Shown: positions 8,100-17,130 of the stretch, one piece after another
Position numbering within the stretch: the first letter of the stretch is position 1
How the letters are laid out: every line of letters starts with the position of its first letter
Assembly: GCA_013306675.1 (NCBI GenBank)
Contig: JABLUY010000216.1
Location: 1-63,588 of the forward strand
Length of the DNA: 63,588 nucleotides
Direction of reading: 5' to 3'
Source: Thraustochytrium sp. TN22
Taxonomy: Eukaryota > Sar > Bigyra > Thraustochytrida > Thraustochytriidae
Program-made: the position numbers and the translations under genes
The notes under the pieces: model-generated
Told to the model about the DNA's origin: nothing
Database searches by the model: none
The model's input: only the letters and a program-made list of their open reading frames with translations

Positions 8100-9674
8100 A
8101 TGCGGCTTGCGAGCCTGCTCGTGCTCGCGACGATCCATGTGGGCAGCGCGCGAGCTTCCGTGGTTTGGTACGAGTCCGAGCAGGCAGAGGAACGCGTGAC
8201 GATCGCGGAGCAAGCGCTGCCGTACAATGCCTATGTGGGCATTCACTCTTCTGAGGACTACCGACCTCGGCGCGAGGGGCTCGCCGTGACGGTCTTGAAC
8301 GAGTCTTCGACAGCCTCATTCTGCGAGCTGCTCCTCGGAAGCAGCGACGCGTTGCCGAGCATGGACGGCCAACTGATCGTTCTCTACGACGACCTGGACT
8401 ACATGTGCAGCGGAGACCTGGGCACTTTCGCCAACGCGCGCCACATCGAGCAGTGGTGCAGGCTCAACGCGACCCTGCTACAGCTGTCCAGGTCCACCCA
8501 GGCCTTCATTTATCAGCCGGGCGACATGTTCCGCGCAGGGCTGGAGGGACCATATGGCAATACGCTGCGGTCTTGTTTCTGGCTGGCCGCAAGCTCGGCA
8601 GTCTCTTCCGAAGCGGCCGCCGCACTTGAGGCTGCGGCTGTTGCACCAGGCTCCTTGGTCGCTGACGTGCAGATGGACTGGACGCCCGTCGTGGACACCG
8701 TGCACACACCGCTCGCGCTGGGTCTCTACGCGACGACAGCGGGCCTCTGCGCCCTCGCCTCGGCACGCGCCGCCTACGTCTTCTGCGCCCGCGTCTCCGA
8801 CGTCAAGTCAAATGTGGAGCACGTGCTCGTGGTGGCGCTCGATCTCTTCGTGCTGGTCGCCATCATGGTGGTACGACTGTTGACGGCGCTGAAGCTGGCC
8901 AGCGCGACCGCGCTGCTCCTCGCATACGAGGACTTCATCATGCTGGGCGCGGCCACGGCCTTCCTCTTGGGCACTGTCTACAGCAGCGCAGCCGACAAGC
9001 TCACCAACGTCGAGCGCAAGCTCACCTTGCGGCGGAGGCGTGCGCTCCTGGGAGTCGCGGGTGCCCTGATGTGCGGCGAAGTCGCCTTCGTGGTCTTGGT
9101 AGTGCACCTGCACACCGGCACACGTGCACTCATCCCGGCCATTGCTGCGGTTATGCTGATCGTGCAATTGATTGCCATCAGCTTGCTCTGGGTTCAGACG
9201 GGCCGCACAACAAGGGTCTTGCACAAGGCTGCCCGCGTTCGGGTCGATGCACAAAGCTCGCGAGTCGTCGTCTCGCTAGAGCGCCGTTTGCGGTTTTGGG
9301 TTCGCGTCTCTGCACTCGCAGCGGCGGGATCCATCGCGTGCCTCGTGCTCGTCTCAACCGGGCTTCTCTTCGCTTCGGACACGGCGTACCAGCTACTTCG
9401 CTTCGCCTTCGATGCATGCAAACTCATTGGCCTGGTGGCCGAGGTCGAGGCGTGTCGGCCGCGGCGGCTTGCGAGCGGCAACAGCTCCTACACGGCTTCA
9501 TTATCAGGACACGGCCGGATCTTCAAGGTACGATGGATCTGGCCAGCGCAACAACTAAAGCAGGCGCGTTCTTCCATCTCCGGCACCGAGCCACTTACAC
9601 TCCCGTCGGTGGTCGCTCCGATCACGACCTCTCCGAGGGAGGGCGGGACTCAGGCGTCGTCTCCTGAGAAATGA
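8100..9674 (+). CDS. Putative seven-helix surface protein, copy 1 (unrecognised family)
   Basis: A 524-residue protein starting at the ATG at 8100, chosen because it begins a clean signal peptide (MRLASLLVLATIHVGSARA). An ectodomain of about 180 residues follows, with four cysteines (about 75, 103, 120, 159) that recur in both paralogs, and N-x-S/T sites. About seven hydrophobic helices then lie near 204-230, 240-263, 269-292, 314-337, 343-366, 399-424 and 428-449, followed by a hydrophilic tail. Family signatures are a DWTP motif before the first helix, a VY..AADKL motif after the third, and K-x-IG..AE...CRP after the last. The topology (outside N-terminus, seven helices, inside tail) resembles a receptor, but I see no motif of any known GPCR class. 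Function unknown; first of three tandem copies. Confidence 0.85.
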   Translation: MRLASLLVLATIHVGSARASVVWYESEQAEERVTIAEQALPYNAYVGIHSSEDYRPRREGLAVTVLNESSTASFCELLLGSSDALPSMDGQLIVLYDDLDYMCSGDLGTFANARHIEQWCRLNATLLQLSRSTQAFIYQPGDMFRAGLEGPYGNTLRSCFWLAASSAVSSEAAAALEAAAVAPGSLVADVQMDWTPVVDTVHTPLALGLYATTAGLCALASARAAYVFCARVSDVKSNVEHVLVVALDLFVLVAIMVVRLLTALKLASATALLLAYEDFIMLGAATAFLLGTVYSSAADKLTNVERKLTLRRRRALLGVAGALMCGEVAFVVLVVHLHTGTRALIPAIAAVMLIVQLIAISLLWVQTGRTTRVLHKAARVRVDAQSSRVVVSLERRLRFWVRVSALAAAGSIACLVLVSTGLLFASDTAYQLLRFAFDACKLIGLVAEVEACRPRRLASGNSSYTASLSGHGRIFKVRWIWPAQQLKQARSSISGTEPLTLPSVVAPITTSPREGGTQASSPEK

Positions 9675-10281
9675 GAAGGCCGTCCAAGAAAGTAGAAATC
9701 ATCACACCATCCACTGCGGCGTCATCTTTTATTTTTCTAAGATGTCCGATCTGGACAGCGGGCGGCGGCCGCCTCGACCCAAAAGACCGCCGTTTCACAG
9801 TCCTGGTGCACTGGACTTGGCAGCTGGCACTGGCGCTGCACGCTGACCGTTCAAGGGGCGAACGGCTCTCGCGGAGCGCTCCTCGATGCCACGGTGCCGC
9901 AGCGATGACGAGCGGCGCGCACGTTTCTTCGTCCGTACGACCTGGCGCTGGTAGGCTAGCTGGTAGCTGGAGAATCTGTTTGACCTCCTCTTGCTGTGCT
10001 GTGCTGTGCGTGCGCCTTGGCGGATCCTCGACTCGCGTGACAGTGAGATGGCGGCCGGGCGCGCGACTCGGACTGGCTCGGGAAAACCCACAGCGACTTG
10101 CCGAGCCAGCAGAAGTTCGACAGTGAGACGAGAAGAGAACGGAATTCTGAGCCCGGGGTAGTAGTAGAGACCTGGCCCTGACCCCAGAGCAGAGCTAGTA
10201 GTGCCAATGCGCCGGCGGTGCACACGAGCTAGGCTGCGCGCGTTGTAGCGCAGTGTGGTGGAGCTGCAGTCCGCTTTTTGT
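9675..10281. other. Intergenic region between seven-helix genes 1 and 2
   Basis: About 600 bp with no supported gene. It should hold the 3' end of copy 1 (a T-rich stretch at 9726-9742) and the promoter of copy 2. Confidence 0.5.
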
Positions 10282-11932
10282 ATGGGTGCGGCGGCGCGGT
10301 GGCTTGGCGCCGTCGCGGCGGCGGCGCTCGCCGTGACGAGCAGCCATGCCTTGCTCGTGCTTCACAGGCCACAGGACGCGGCGGAGGTCCTCGTGGCGGC
10401 GAGAACGCTGCCCTTTTCGACGTTTGCCGGCGTGCGGCCGACGGAGGCCTGGCAGCCAACTCGTACCAACATGAGTGTTGAGCTCGTGGTCGGCGATACG
10501 CTCGCCGCCTACTGTGACTTGCTAACTTCGGCCGCGGAGGAGGACGAGAGCCTTCCAGACCTCGCAGGTCACCTGCTGATGCTTCACGTCGAGACAGACT
10601 TCATGTGCGGCGGTCGCATTGGCACGTACGTGAACATGGAGTACCTTGTGCATTGGTGCCGCCTCAACGCGAGCCTGGTGCTGCTTCAGCAAGCAAACGA
10701 AGTAAGTTGTGCACGCCGCAAGCGGCAGGGTAGCGCAAATACTAGCGCAGGAGTGGGGGAGAGAGGTGGGGGGAGGGGCATATGGCAATAATAGGAGGAA
10801 TGAAAGGAGCGAGAAAGAGGACTCACTCGCGGCCGGGCGTCTCTTCGATGCGCAGATGTTCACAATGCACCCCGGAGACCATTTTTCCTCAGCGCTAGCG
10901 GGGCCTCACGGAGACCGGCTTGCCTCGTGCTTTTTCCTGGACGCGGACTCTCGATTGTCTCGAGAGGCGCTCGAGGCGATCAACGAGCTGCAGGAGAGCC
11001 CCGGCGCATGGCTTGCGGATGCGACTCTGGACTGGGACCCGACAGTGGATGTGCTGTACGACGCTGGCACGAAAGCGACGAGCTACTTGGACGCCATGTT
11101 CGGATTTTCCCTCTCGCTGTGGGCAGCGCGTGCGTTGGCGCAGCGTCTCCGTCTCAGGCTGCGCAAACCGGAGCCGCTCGCGATTCTGGGGCTTAACGCT
11201 ATGTCTTCGATGCTCATTGCCGTGGAGCGCGCGGTGTCCCCGTCACAGGGCTCGATCGGCCCATTGGTGGCCGCCACGCTGCAGGCTTTCTTTTTCTTGG
11301 GGCTAGCGTCGAGCCTGCTGCTCTCAGTCATGTACGCGGAAGCGGCGGACCGTCTCGCGCTTAGCAGTTCACGTCGCGTGCGCCGACGCATGTTGCTGGG
11401 AGCCGCTGCGGGTTTCGTTTGCCTCGAGGTAGCGTCCATTTGGCGCCGCGAGGTGATCTTCACCTCGTCTGCGGGCATGACTCCGTTCGTGGTGCGATGG
11501 GCCATGGCCTCTATCGCTACACAGGTGGTCGCCGTGGTCATCTTCTGGATCCAGATGCGCCGGGCCGCCAGGGTGTTGCGGCTCGTGTCGAAGAAGCCCA
11601 TGTCAAATGATGACCAGCGCAAGTTGGGCCAGATGCAGCTCGCGGAGCAGAGACTGGCTTCGCAAATGCGCATGTCGTTGCTTGGCAGTGCCTTATCGCT
11701 GGCGTGCTTTGGTGCCTTCTCGGTCGGCCTCGTTTACACTTCACAAGCAGCCACGGATGCCCTCCGCTTCGGTGTCGACGCCAGCAAGTACATCGGTCAG
11801 CTCGCAGAGATCCGCGCGTGCCAACCCCTGACTTCCGTGGTGCCACGGCGAAGAACGCAGCGCTCTACCGCCGGTCGCAAGACGGCCAAGTCGCGGCGTC
11901 GCGTGCAGAGGCGCGGGCACCACATCAAATAA
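10282..11932 (+). CDS. Putative seven-helix surface protein, copy 2 (two exons)
   Basis: A 498-residue paralog assembled from exons 10282-10701 and 10856-11932. The ATG at 10282 starts a signal peptide (MGAAARWLGAVAAAALAVTS). Exon 1 encodes most of the ectodomain, including three of the four conserved cysteines, and stops at ...QQANE. Exon 2 resumes with MFTMHPGDHFSSAL, aligning exactly with YAWHPGDRFRS of copy 3 and IYQPGDMFRA of copy 1. About seven hydrophobic helices follow, with the family signatures DWDPTVD, MYAEAADRL and KYIGQLAEIRACQP. The C-terminal tail is short and very basic (RRR..., ending HHIK). It is the only copy with an intron. Function unknown. Confidence 0.85.
10702..10855 (+). 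other. Spliceosomal intron in seven-helix gene copy 2
   Basis: 154 bp, beginning GTAAGT and ending CGCAG, phase 0. Removing it restores alignment with both intronless paralogs. Read through, the frame from exon 1 meets stop codons. The middle is G-rich. Confidence 0.88.
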
Positions 11933-12468
11933 GTTTGCTTTCACTGTGCCGTCAGGTCAGATCAACTCGGCGGCAGAGCAACTGACTGGGACTGAACTAA
12001 AAAAGCAAATAGAGATTGATTTTGTTTGAGGCGCGGGGTAACGGCAAGGACGACTCGGACCCGATTCCTGGGTTGGTCGCGCCTGCGGATCGGTCCCGGC
12101 GATGCCCGTGAGGGCCGTTGAGGCGTGCAGTTGGTCGCTTCGGAGTGCAGTCCGGCTCGCCAGCTTTCGGCACTTGCGTCGCGAGCTCGCGAGCGAGTCG
12201 CCAACGTCACACGGGGGAACAGCTTCGAGTTTCGGAAGTTGGGTTAGTCGGCAACGGCTTTGACACGATCGCCTCTCAGAACGCCTCAGGACCCACAGCG
12301 CTAGTCGACTCGGCCCGACTCGTCGCGCTCGCAAACGACAGATGAGCCGGATCATTCACTGACAGTCAGGCTGACTGATCGTGCAGCGCGCCGCGTCGGC
12401 CCGTCGGTGCGGCGCGTCGCGCATCGCGGGGTCTCGCTCGCTCAATATTCGCTCGCACGGGCGGCGCC
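11933..12468. other. Intergenic region between seven-helix genes 2 and 3
   Basis: About 536 bp without a supported gene. An AT-richer patch at 11990-12030 follows the copy 2 stop and may mark its 3' end. Short TGACAGTCAGGCTGACTGA inverted-repeat-like sequence lies at about 12360-12378. The AATATT at 12443-12448, about 25 bp before the copy 3 ATG, is the only AT-rich hexamer near that start. Confidence 0.4.
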
Positions 12469-14076
12469 ATGCAAGGCGCGGCGCGCGGCGAGCTGCTGGC
12501 GCTGCTGCTGGCACTCGCAGCGCTCGCCTCACTGTGCGGCGTCTGCGAAGGCGGTCTCATCTTACGCAGCTCGGACGGGGCGGAGGTGGAGGTGGCAACG
12601 CCGATCATCCCGTACAACGCCTTCATCGGTGAGGACGTACGGCCCACGGAGAACGTGTGGCCAGCACGCACAAATCTCTCCGTGACTTTGTTGCAGGGCG
12701 ATGTGCTGACGGAGTATTGCACGCTGCTCACGAGCGGAGACGCGTTGCCAGACCTGGCGGGCAATCTGCTTGTGCTGATGTCAGGAACCAACTACATGTG
12801 CTCGGGTCACATCGGGTCGTACGCAGACATGCGATACATCGACTCATGGTGCATGCTAAATGCGACACTCGTCAAGCTCTCGGCGTCTAACCAGGTGTAC
12901 GCGTGGCACCCGGGCGACCGCTTCCGCTCGAGGTTGGAGGGCGAGCACGGCGCACAGCTCCGCGCCTGCTTCCTTGCGGATGGCTCTTCGAGAATGAGCG
13001 ATGAGGCCGAGGCTGCGCTCTCCAAGGCTGAGCTGCACCCCGAGACGTGGCGCGCAGACATCCAGATGGACTGGACCACGCGCGTCGCCCGCGTGCACTC
13101 GTCGCTGAGCGTGGCGCTCAACGTGCTGACGGGCCTCTTTGGATTCGCAACGGCGGGGCAGGCCCTGCGCATCATCGTGGAGCGCGTGAGGCTTGGCAGG
13201 GCCAGCCACGCGCCGGTGCACAAGATTGAGCACTTTGCGGTGCTGGGCATCGACTTTCTGACGGCGCTCACGCTGGCCTTTGTGCGCCTGCTCACGCCAC
13301 TCAACATGACCAGCGCGGTCGCCTACCTGATCGCCTACGCGAACTTTTGCTTCTTCGGCGCCAGCACGACCTTTCTGCTCGCCACTGTATACACGGACGC
13401 TGCGGACCGTCTCTCAGAGGCGCCCCCGCTGGCGAGCCATCGCCGTAAGCAGGTCTTGCGAGCAATCGCCGCCGTCCTGGTCGTGTTCGAAATCGCGTTT
13501 GACGCCTTCGACGCCTCCATCGATACGCGCTACATCGGCTACGTGCCACTCATTGCTGGCTTTATGATCATTGTGCAGTCCATCGCCATTGTTGTCCTCT
13601 GGCGGACGACGACGCGCGTCGCTGGCATCGTCCGAGCGGCGGCGCTCGTCTCGGCAAATTCCAAGGCGAATGCCAGCGCCAGGACCATGCGTCGCGTCGA
13701 GCGCCGGCTGCGCTTCTGGGTCCGCATGTCCGCCTTCGGCGCCATGAGCTCCATCGCCTCGCTCGCAATTGCCGCCACTGGTCAGCTCTACGCCACGCAA
13801 GATGGATTCTACATCGTTCGCTTCGTCTTCGAGACGGGCAAGTTTATCGGTCTCTACGCAGAGATCATGACCTGCCGCCCGTCCGTGTCTGATGCGTCCC
13901 GCAACGGTGTGAGGGCCCGCGGGCGTCCGCACCGCATTTTGCGCCGCTTCGTTGTCCCCTCTGACATTTCCTCTTCACAGGCCTCTGCGCTCGCGATCTC
14001 ACAATCTCATTTGCGCTCTCCCCGCGGCGGCGGCAGCAGCAGCCACGAGAATACCCTCCAGGAAGCCTCGGACTGA
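12469..14076 (+). CDS. Putative seven-helix surface protein, copy 3 (unrecognised family)
   Basis: A 535-residue single-exon paralog starting at the ATG at 12469. A hydrophobic leader at about 8-25 (LLALLLALAALASLCGVCEG) is followed by the shared ectodomain. Characteristic segments are IIPYNAFIG, RPTENVWPARTNLSV, TEYCTLLTSGDALPDLAGN, NYMCSGHIGSYAD, DSWCMLNAT and WHPGDRF. The motif DWTTRV leads into about seven hydrophobic helices with VYTDAADRL after helix 3, ERRLRFWVRMSAFGAM before helix 6, and KFIGLYAEIMTCRP after helix 7. The ~75-residue tail is rich in Arg and Ser and may be phosphorylated. The ectodomain's alternating strand-like segments resemble a protease-associated fold only loosely. 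Function unknown; a surface receptor or transporter are both possible. Confidence 0.85.
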   Translation: MQGAARGELLALLLALAALASLCGVCEGGLILRSSDGAEVEVATPIIPYNAFIGEDVRPTENVWPARTNLSVTLLQGDVLTEYCTLLTSGDALPDLAGNLLVLMSGTNYMCSGHIGSYADMRYIDSWCMLNATLVKLSASNQVYAWHPGDRFRSRLEGEHGAQLRACFLADGSSRMSDEAEAALSKAELHPETWRADIQMDWTTRVARVHSSLSVALNVLTGLFGFATAGQALRIIVERVRLGRASHAPVHKIEHFAVLGIDFLTALTLAFVRLLTPLNMTSAVAYLIAYANFCFFGASTTFLLATVYTDAADRLSEAPPLASHRRKQVLRAIAAVLVVFEIAFDAFDASIDTRYIGYVPLIAGFMIIVQSIAIVVLWRTTTRVAGIVRAAALVSANSKANASARTMRRVERRLRFWVRMSAFGAMSSIASLAIAATGQLYATQDGFYIVRFVFETGKFIGLYAEIMTCRPSVSDASRNGVRARGRPHRILRRFVVPSDISSSQASALAISQSHLRSPRGGGSSSHENTLQEASD

Positions 14077-14771
14077 AGACGATTGTAGCGCGCCGTCTTG
14101 TAACTTACCGCCGTCATACTGCGGATTGGCCGTACAGCATGCATGCATTCTCGAGCGCATTCGATGTGTGTTCTCGAGAGCGTTCTGGTTCACTTCGTGT
14201 TGGACGCCTACTGTTAGAGTAAGAGCAGTAGCGAACGTAACGTGTCGCAACCTTGATGGTACCAGGTGCTCACTCACTGTCTGGCCCTTCTCGTGCATTG
14301 TTGCATCGTTGCCGGCGTGTTGCCGTGCAACGTGACCGGTCGCGACCATGTCTCAGGCTGGCGTTGCAGCGTTGCTCGAATTGAAAGCGAAAGCAAGGCA
14401 AACTCGAAGTGCAGCCGACGGACGATCGCTTACGGCAAGAGCGAACGCGTCGGATTGAGGGCCTAACTCAGAGTACGCGTGAGTGCGCTGAGCGAGTGTC
14501 AGCCCTCGCTCGGGCCTCGAGTCGAGTCGCCCTGCTCTCACGTGTCACGAACGGCCACGCACGCGCGCCCTGACGCTTCTCAGGCGAATCGACCTGACAG
14601 CCTGAGCTACTACTTTCCCGGGCCGCTATCTTCCCACGGTTCGTGTTGCGCGAACCGGCCTCGCTGTCCTCTTCAGCACTGCACGTGAAGCGAGCTGCAG
14701 AAACCAAACCAATCAAAGCGCTCGCTCGTGGTCGCGCTGCAGGCGGGTCGCGCGGCCCACAGCGCCGCAGC
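14077..14771. other. Intergenic region between the seven-helix cluster and the GNAT-PhzF gene
   Basis: About 700 bp, less GC-rich than its surroundings between 14090 and 14250. Contains the 3' flank of copy 3 and the upstream region of the next gene. The frame of the downstream gene is open to 14643, but has no ATG before 14772. No other element recognised. Confidence 0.5.
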
Positions 14772-16271
14772 ATGACGTCCCTGTTCAGGCTGGAGCGCGC
14801 CAGCGCCGCGGGCGTGGAACTGGACGAGCTGGTGGCGCTGGAGCATGCGAGCTACCCGGAGGACGAGGCGGCGTCGGCGCAGGCCGTGGCGTACCGGCGC
14901 GAGGAGGCCGGAGAGGTGTTCTGGGTGGCGGTGGGCGCGGAGGACGGCAAGCTGCTTGGCTTCGTGAACGGGACGTGCACGCACGCATGCCCAGCGGCGC
15001 TGGGCGAGCCCACGGACGCCAGCTCGTACGGGACGCTGGCGCAGCACGTGGCGGGCGGCGACACGCTCTTCGTGCACTCGGTGGTGACGCGAGAGGACCT
15101 GCGGCGGCAGGGGCTGGCGCGGGCCATGCTGCGCAGCTACCTGGACGCCGTGGTGGCCGGCGTGCCGCAGGTGCGGCGTGTGCGGCTGCTCTCCAAGGAG
15201 GCGCTCGTGCCCTTTTACGAGTCGTGCGGCTTTCGCGTGTGCGGCAAGTCGGGCGTTGCGCACGGGCAGGACGCCTGGTTCGAGCTGGCGCAGGAGCTGC
15301 GCGAGCTGCCGATCGCTTGCGTGAACGCCTTCAGCAACCCGGACAAGGCCTTTAGCGGCAATCCGGCTGCGGTCTGCGTGCTGCCCTTCAAGACGCGGTC
15401 GCTGGGCGAGCGCGCTGGCGCGTGGGGTCTGGCCGGCGACGACGGCCTGGCCAAGGACGTCGAGGAGGCCTGCGAGGTCTACATGCGGCAGGTGGCGGCG
15501 CAGATGAACCTGAGCGAGACCGCCTACCTGCGCGATCTGGGCCGCGAGGACGGCGGCAAGGCGCACCGCTTCGAGATCCGCTGGAAGACGCCCACGGGCG
15601 AGGTCGACCTTTGTGGCCACGCGACTCAGGCCACGGCCTTTGCGCTCTTCTCGTCGGAGAGCGGCCTCCTGCCCCCCGGGGCGCTCGACGGCGTCGACAC
15701 GCTTGTCCTTGAATGCATGAGCGGCATCCTGCGTGCCGAGCGCGGAGAGCAACCGGGCACCATCGTGCTCAACTTCCCGCTCGAGGGTATGTCTGAGGAC
15801 CTCCCGGCGTCCAGCTCCGTGCGCGAGCGCGCCATACGCGGCCTGCGCGTTGACCCGGCGCACGTCGTCTTCGTCGGCGAAGGGCGCATGGACGTCATGG
15901 TCGAGGTTGACGACCCAGAACTCGTCGCGAACGCCAAGCCTGACATCCCCGTGATCGCCTCGATCGAGACACGCGGCGTCAACATCACCGCGCGCGCCTC
16001 GCCAGACGCGCCCTATGACTTCGTCAGCCGCTTCTTCGCGCCCGCCGTCGGCGTTGACGAGGACCCCTTCTGCGGCAGCGCGCACTGCTACCTCGCACCC
16101 TACTGGGGCTCCAAGCTCGGCAACGACGAGCTCAAGGCTCTCCAGGTCTCCGAGCGCTCTGGCGCCGTCACCCTCTCAGTCCTCCGCGACACCAAGCGCG
16201 TCGTCCTGCGTGGCGTTCCCGAGCTCTCTTGGACTGGCAAGATGCATCTTGCCCCCTTTCGTCAATCTTAA
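14772..16271 (+). CDS. GNAT N-acetyltransferase fused to a PhzF-family enzyme
   Basis: A 499-residue two-domain protein starting at the ATG at 14772. Residues 1-170 are a GNAT acetyltransferase resembling arylalkylamine N-acetyltransferases. It has EHASYPEDEAAS near 24-35, the acetyl-CoA loop RRQGLA at 111-116 within motif A (VHSVVTREDLRRQGLARAML), and the C-terminal PFYESCGF motif. Residues 180-495 are a PhzF/isomerase-like domain. It has VNAFS....FSGNPAAVCVL, the catalytic-glutamate block NLSETAYL (Glu about 249), TPTGEVDLCGHATQATAF, and a second half with SRFFAPAVGVDEDPFCGSAH. PhzF-fold enzymes act as isomerases/epimerases, but most eukaryotic members have unknown substrates. The fusion suggests that a small amine or amino-acid derivative is both acetylated and isomerised; this is inference. 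No targeting signal is obvious. Confidence 0.9.
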   Translation: MTSLFRLERASAAGVELDELVALEHASYPEDEAASAQAVAYRREEAGEVFWVAVGAEDGKLLGFVNGTCTHACPAALGEPTDASSYGTLAQHVAGGDTLFVHSVVTREDLRRQGLARAMLRSYLDAVVAGVPQVRRVRLLSKEALVPFYESCGFRVCGKSGVAHGQDAWFELAQELRELPIACVNAFSNPDKAFSGNPAAVCVLPFKTRSLGERAGAWGLAGDDGLAKDVEEACEVYMRQVAAQMNLSETAYLRDLGREDGGKAHRFEIRWKTPTGEVDLCGHATQATAFALFSSESGLLPPGALDGVDTLVLECMSGILRAERGEQPGTIVLNFPLEGMSEDLPASSSVRERAIRGLRVDPAHVVFVGEGRMDVMVEVDDPELVANAKPDIPVIASIETRGVNITARASPDAPYDFVSRFFAPAVGVDEDPFCGSAHCYLAPYWGSKLGNDELKALQVSERSGAVTLSVLRDTKRVVLRGVPELSWTGKMHLAPFRQS

Positions 16272-16308
16272 ACAAAAAGTGAAGAAGCGCAGTCCTTCGC
16301 GCGCACTA

Positions 16309-16558
16309 TCCAAGCTGCCACCTGCTGCCACCTTGCCAGTCCCTGCCGGCGCGCATGCTCCAAGCTGCCACCTGCTGCCACCTTGCCGGTCCCTGCCGGC
16401 GCGCATACTCCAAGCTGCCACCTGCTGCCACCTTGCCGGTCCCTGCCGGCGCGCATGCTCCAAGCTGCCATCTTGCCGGTCCATGCCGGCGTGCATACCA
16501 CCTTGCCGGTCCCTGCCGGCGCGAATGCTCCAAGCTGCCACCTTGCCGGTCCCTGCCG
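16309..16558. repeat. ~50-bp tandem repeat, about five copies
   Basis: The anchor CAAGCTGCCA recurs at 16311, 16361, 16411, 16461 and 16531. Each unit contains CACCTTGCCGGTCCCTGCC and GGCGCGCATGCTC. The first three spacings are exactly 50 bp; the last units are truncated or rearranged. The array begins about 40 bp after the stop of the GNAT-PhzF gene. Fifty is not a multiple of three, so it is not a coding repeat. Long minus-strand frames across it are artefacts. Confidence 0.9.
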
Positions 16559-17130
16559 CGCTCGTTCTGGGGGTCCTGCTCGCGCTCGCGCTCCGCGGCC
16601 GCGCTCCGCGGCGGCGCCCCGCCTCGTCCTCGTCCTCGCCTGCCAGTGCCGCCCTCCGCCTTGCCCTCCTTCTCCTCTCGCTCCAGGTCCTCGAGCTCGC
16701 CGTGGTCCTCCTCCGCCTCGCTGTGGTCCCTGCCGCGCTCGTCCCGGTGGTCCCGCTCGCGCCCGTCGCGCTCCGCGCCGCGCTGCCCGTCGCCGCGGCG
16801 GCGCGCGGCGCGGCGCGGCGGCGCGCGGGGCGCGGGGCGGCGCGCGCAACGCGGCGCGGCGGCGGCGGCGGCGGCCCGCGGCCCGGCGCGCGGCTTTGTC
16901 GGCCTGGCGGCGGGCGCTGACGCGCCGGCGCGGCGCCGCGGGGCACAAGATGGGGCCGAGGCCGGCGCGGCGAGGCGAGGCGCGGCGAGGCGCGGCGCGG
17001 CGCGGATACGCGCGGCAGAACCGAGCGCGGGCGCGGCGAGCGCGAGGAGCGAGGCGAGCGCGGCGCAGCGAGGCCGGCGAGGAGAGGAGAGGCGAGGAGA
17101 GGCGCGAGCGAGCGCGAGCGAGAGGAGAGG
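16559..17130. other. Upstream region of the phosphoglycerate kinase gene
   Basis: Extremely GC-rich DNA. At about 16965-17120 there are short GGCGAGGCGCGGCG/GCGAGCGCGAGCGAG near-repeats running up to the start codon. It presumably includes the promoter of the kinase gene, but no specific element is identifiable. Confidence 0.5.

Noticed and set aside
9520-9570. 36-bp GTACGA...GCAG intron near the end of seven-helix copy 1
   Set aside because: Too short and in frame; retaining it gives a continuous tail, and the paralogs give no alignment to decide.
14772-16271. Part of a phenazine biosynthetic cluster
   Set aside because: No other phz-type genes nearby, and eukaryotic PhzF-fold proteins generally do not make phenazines.
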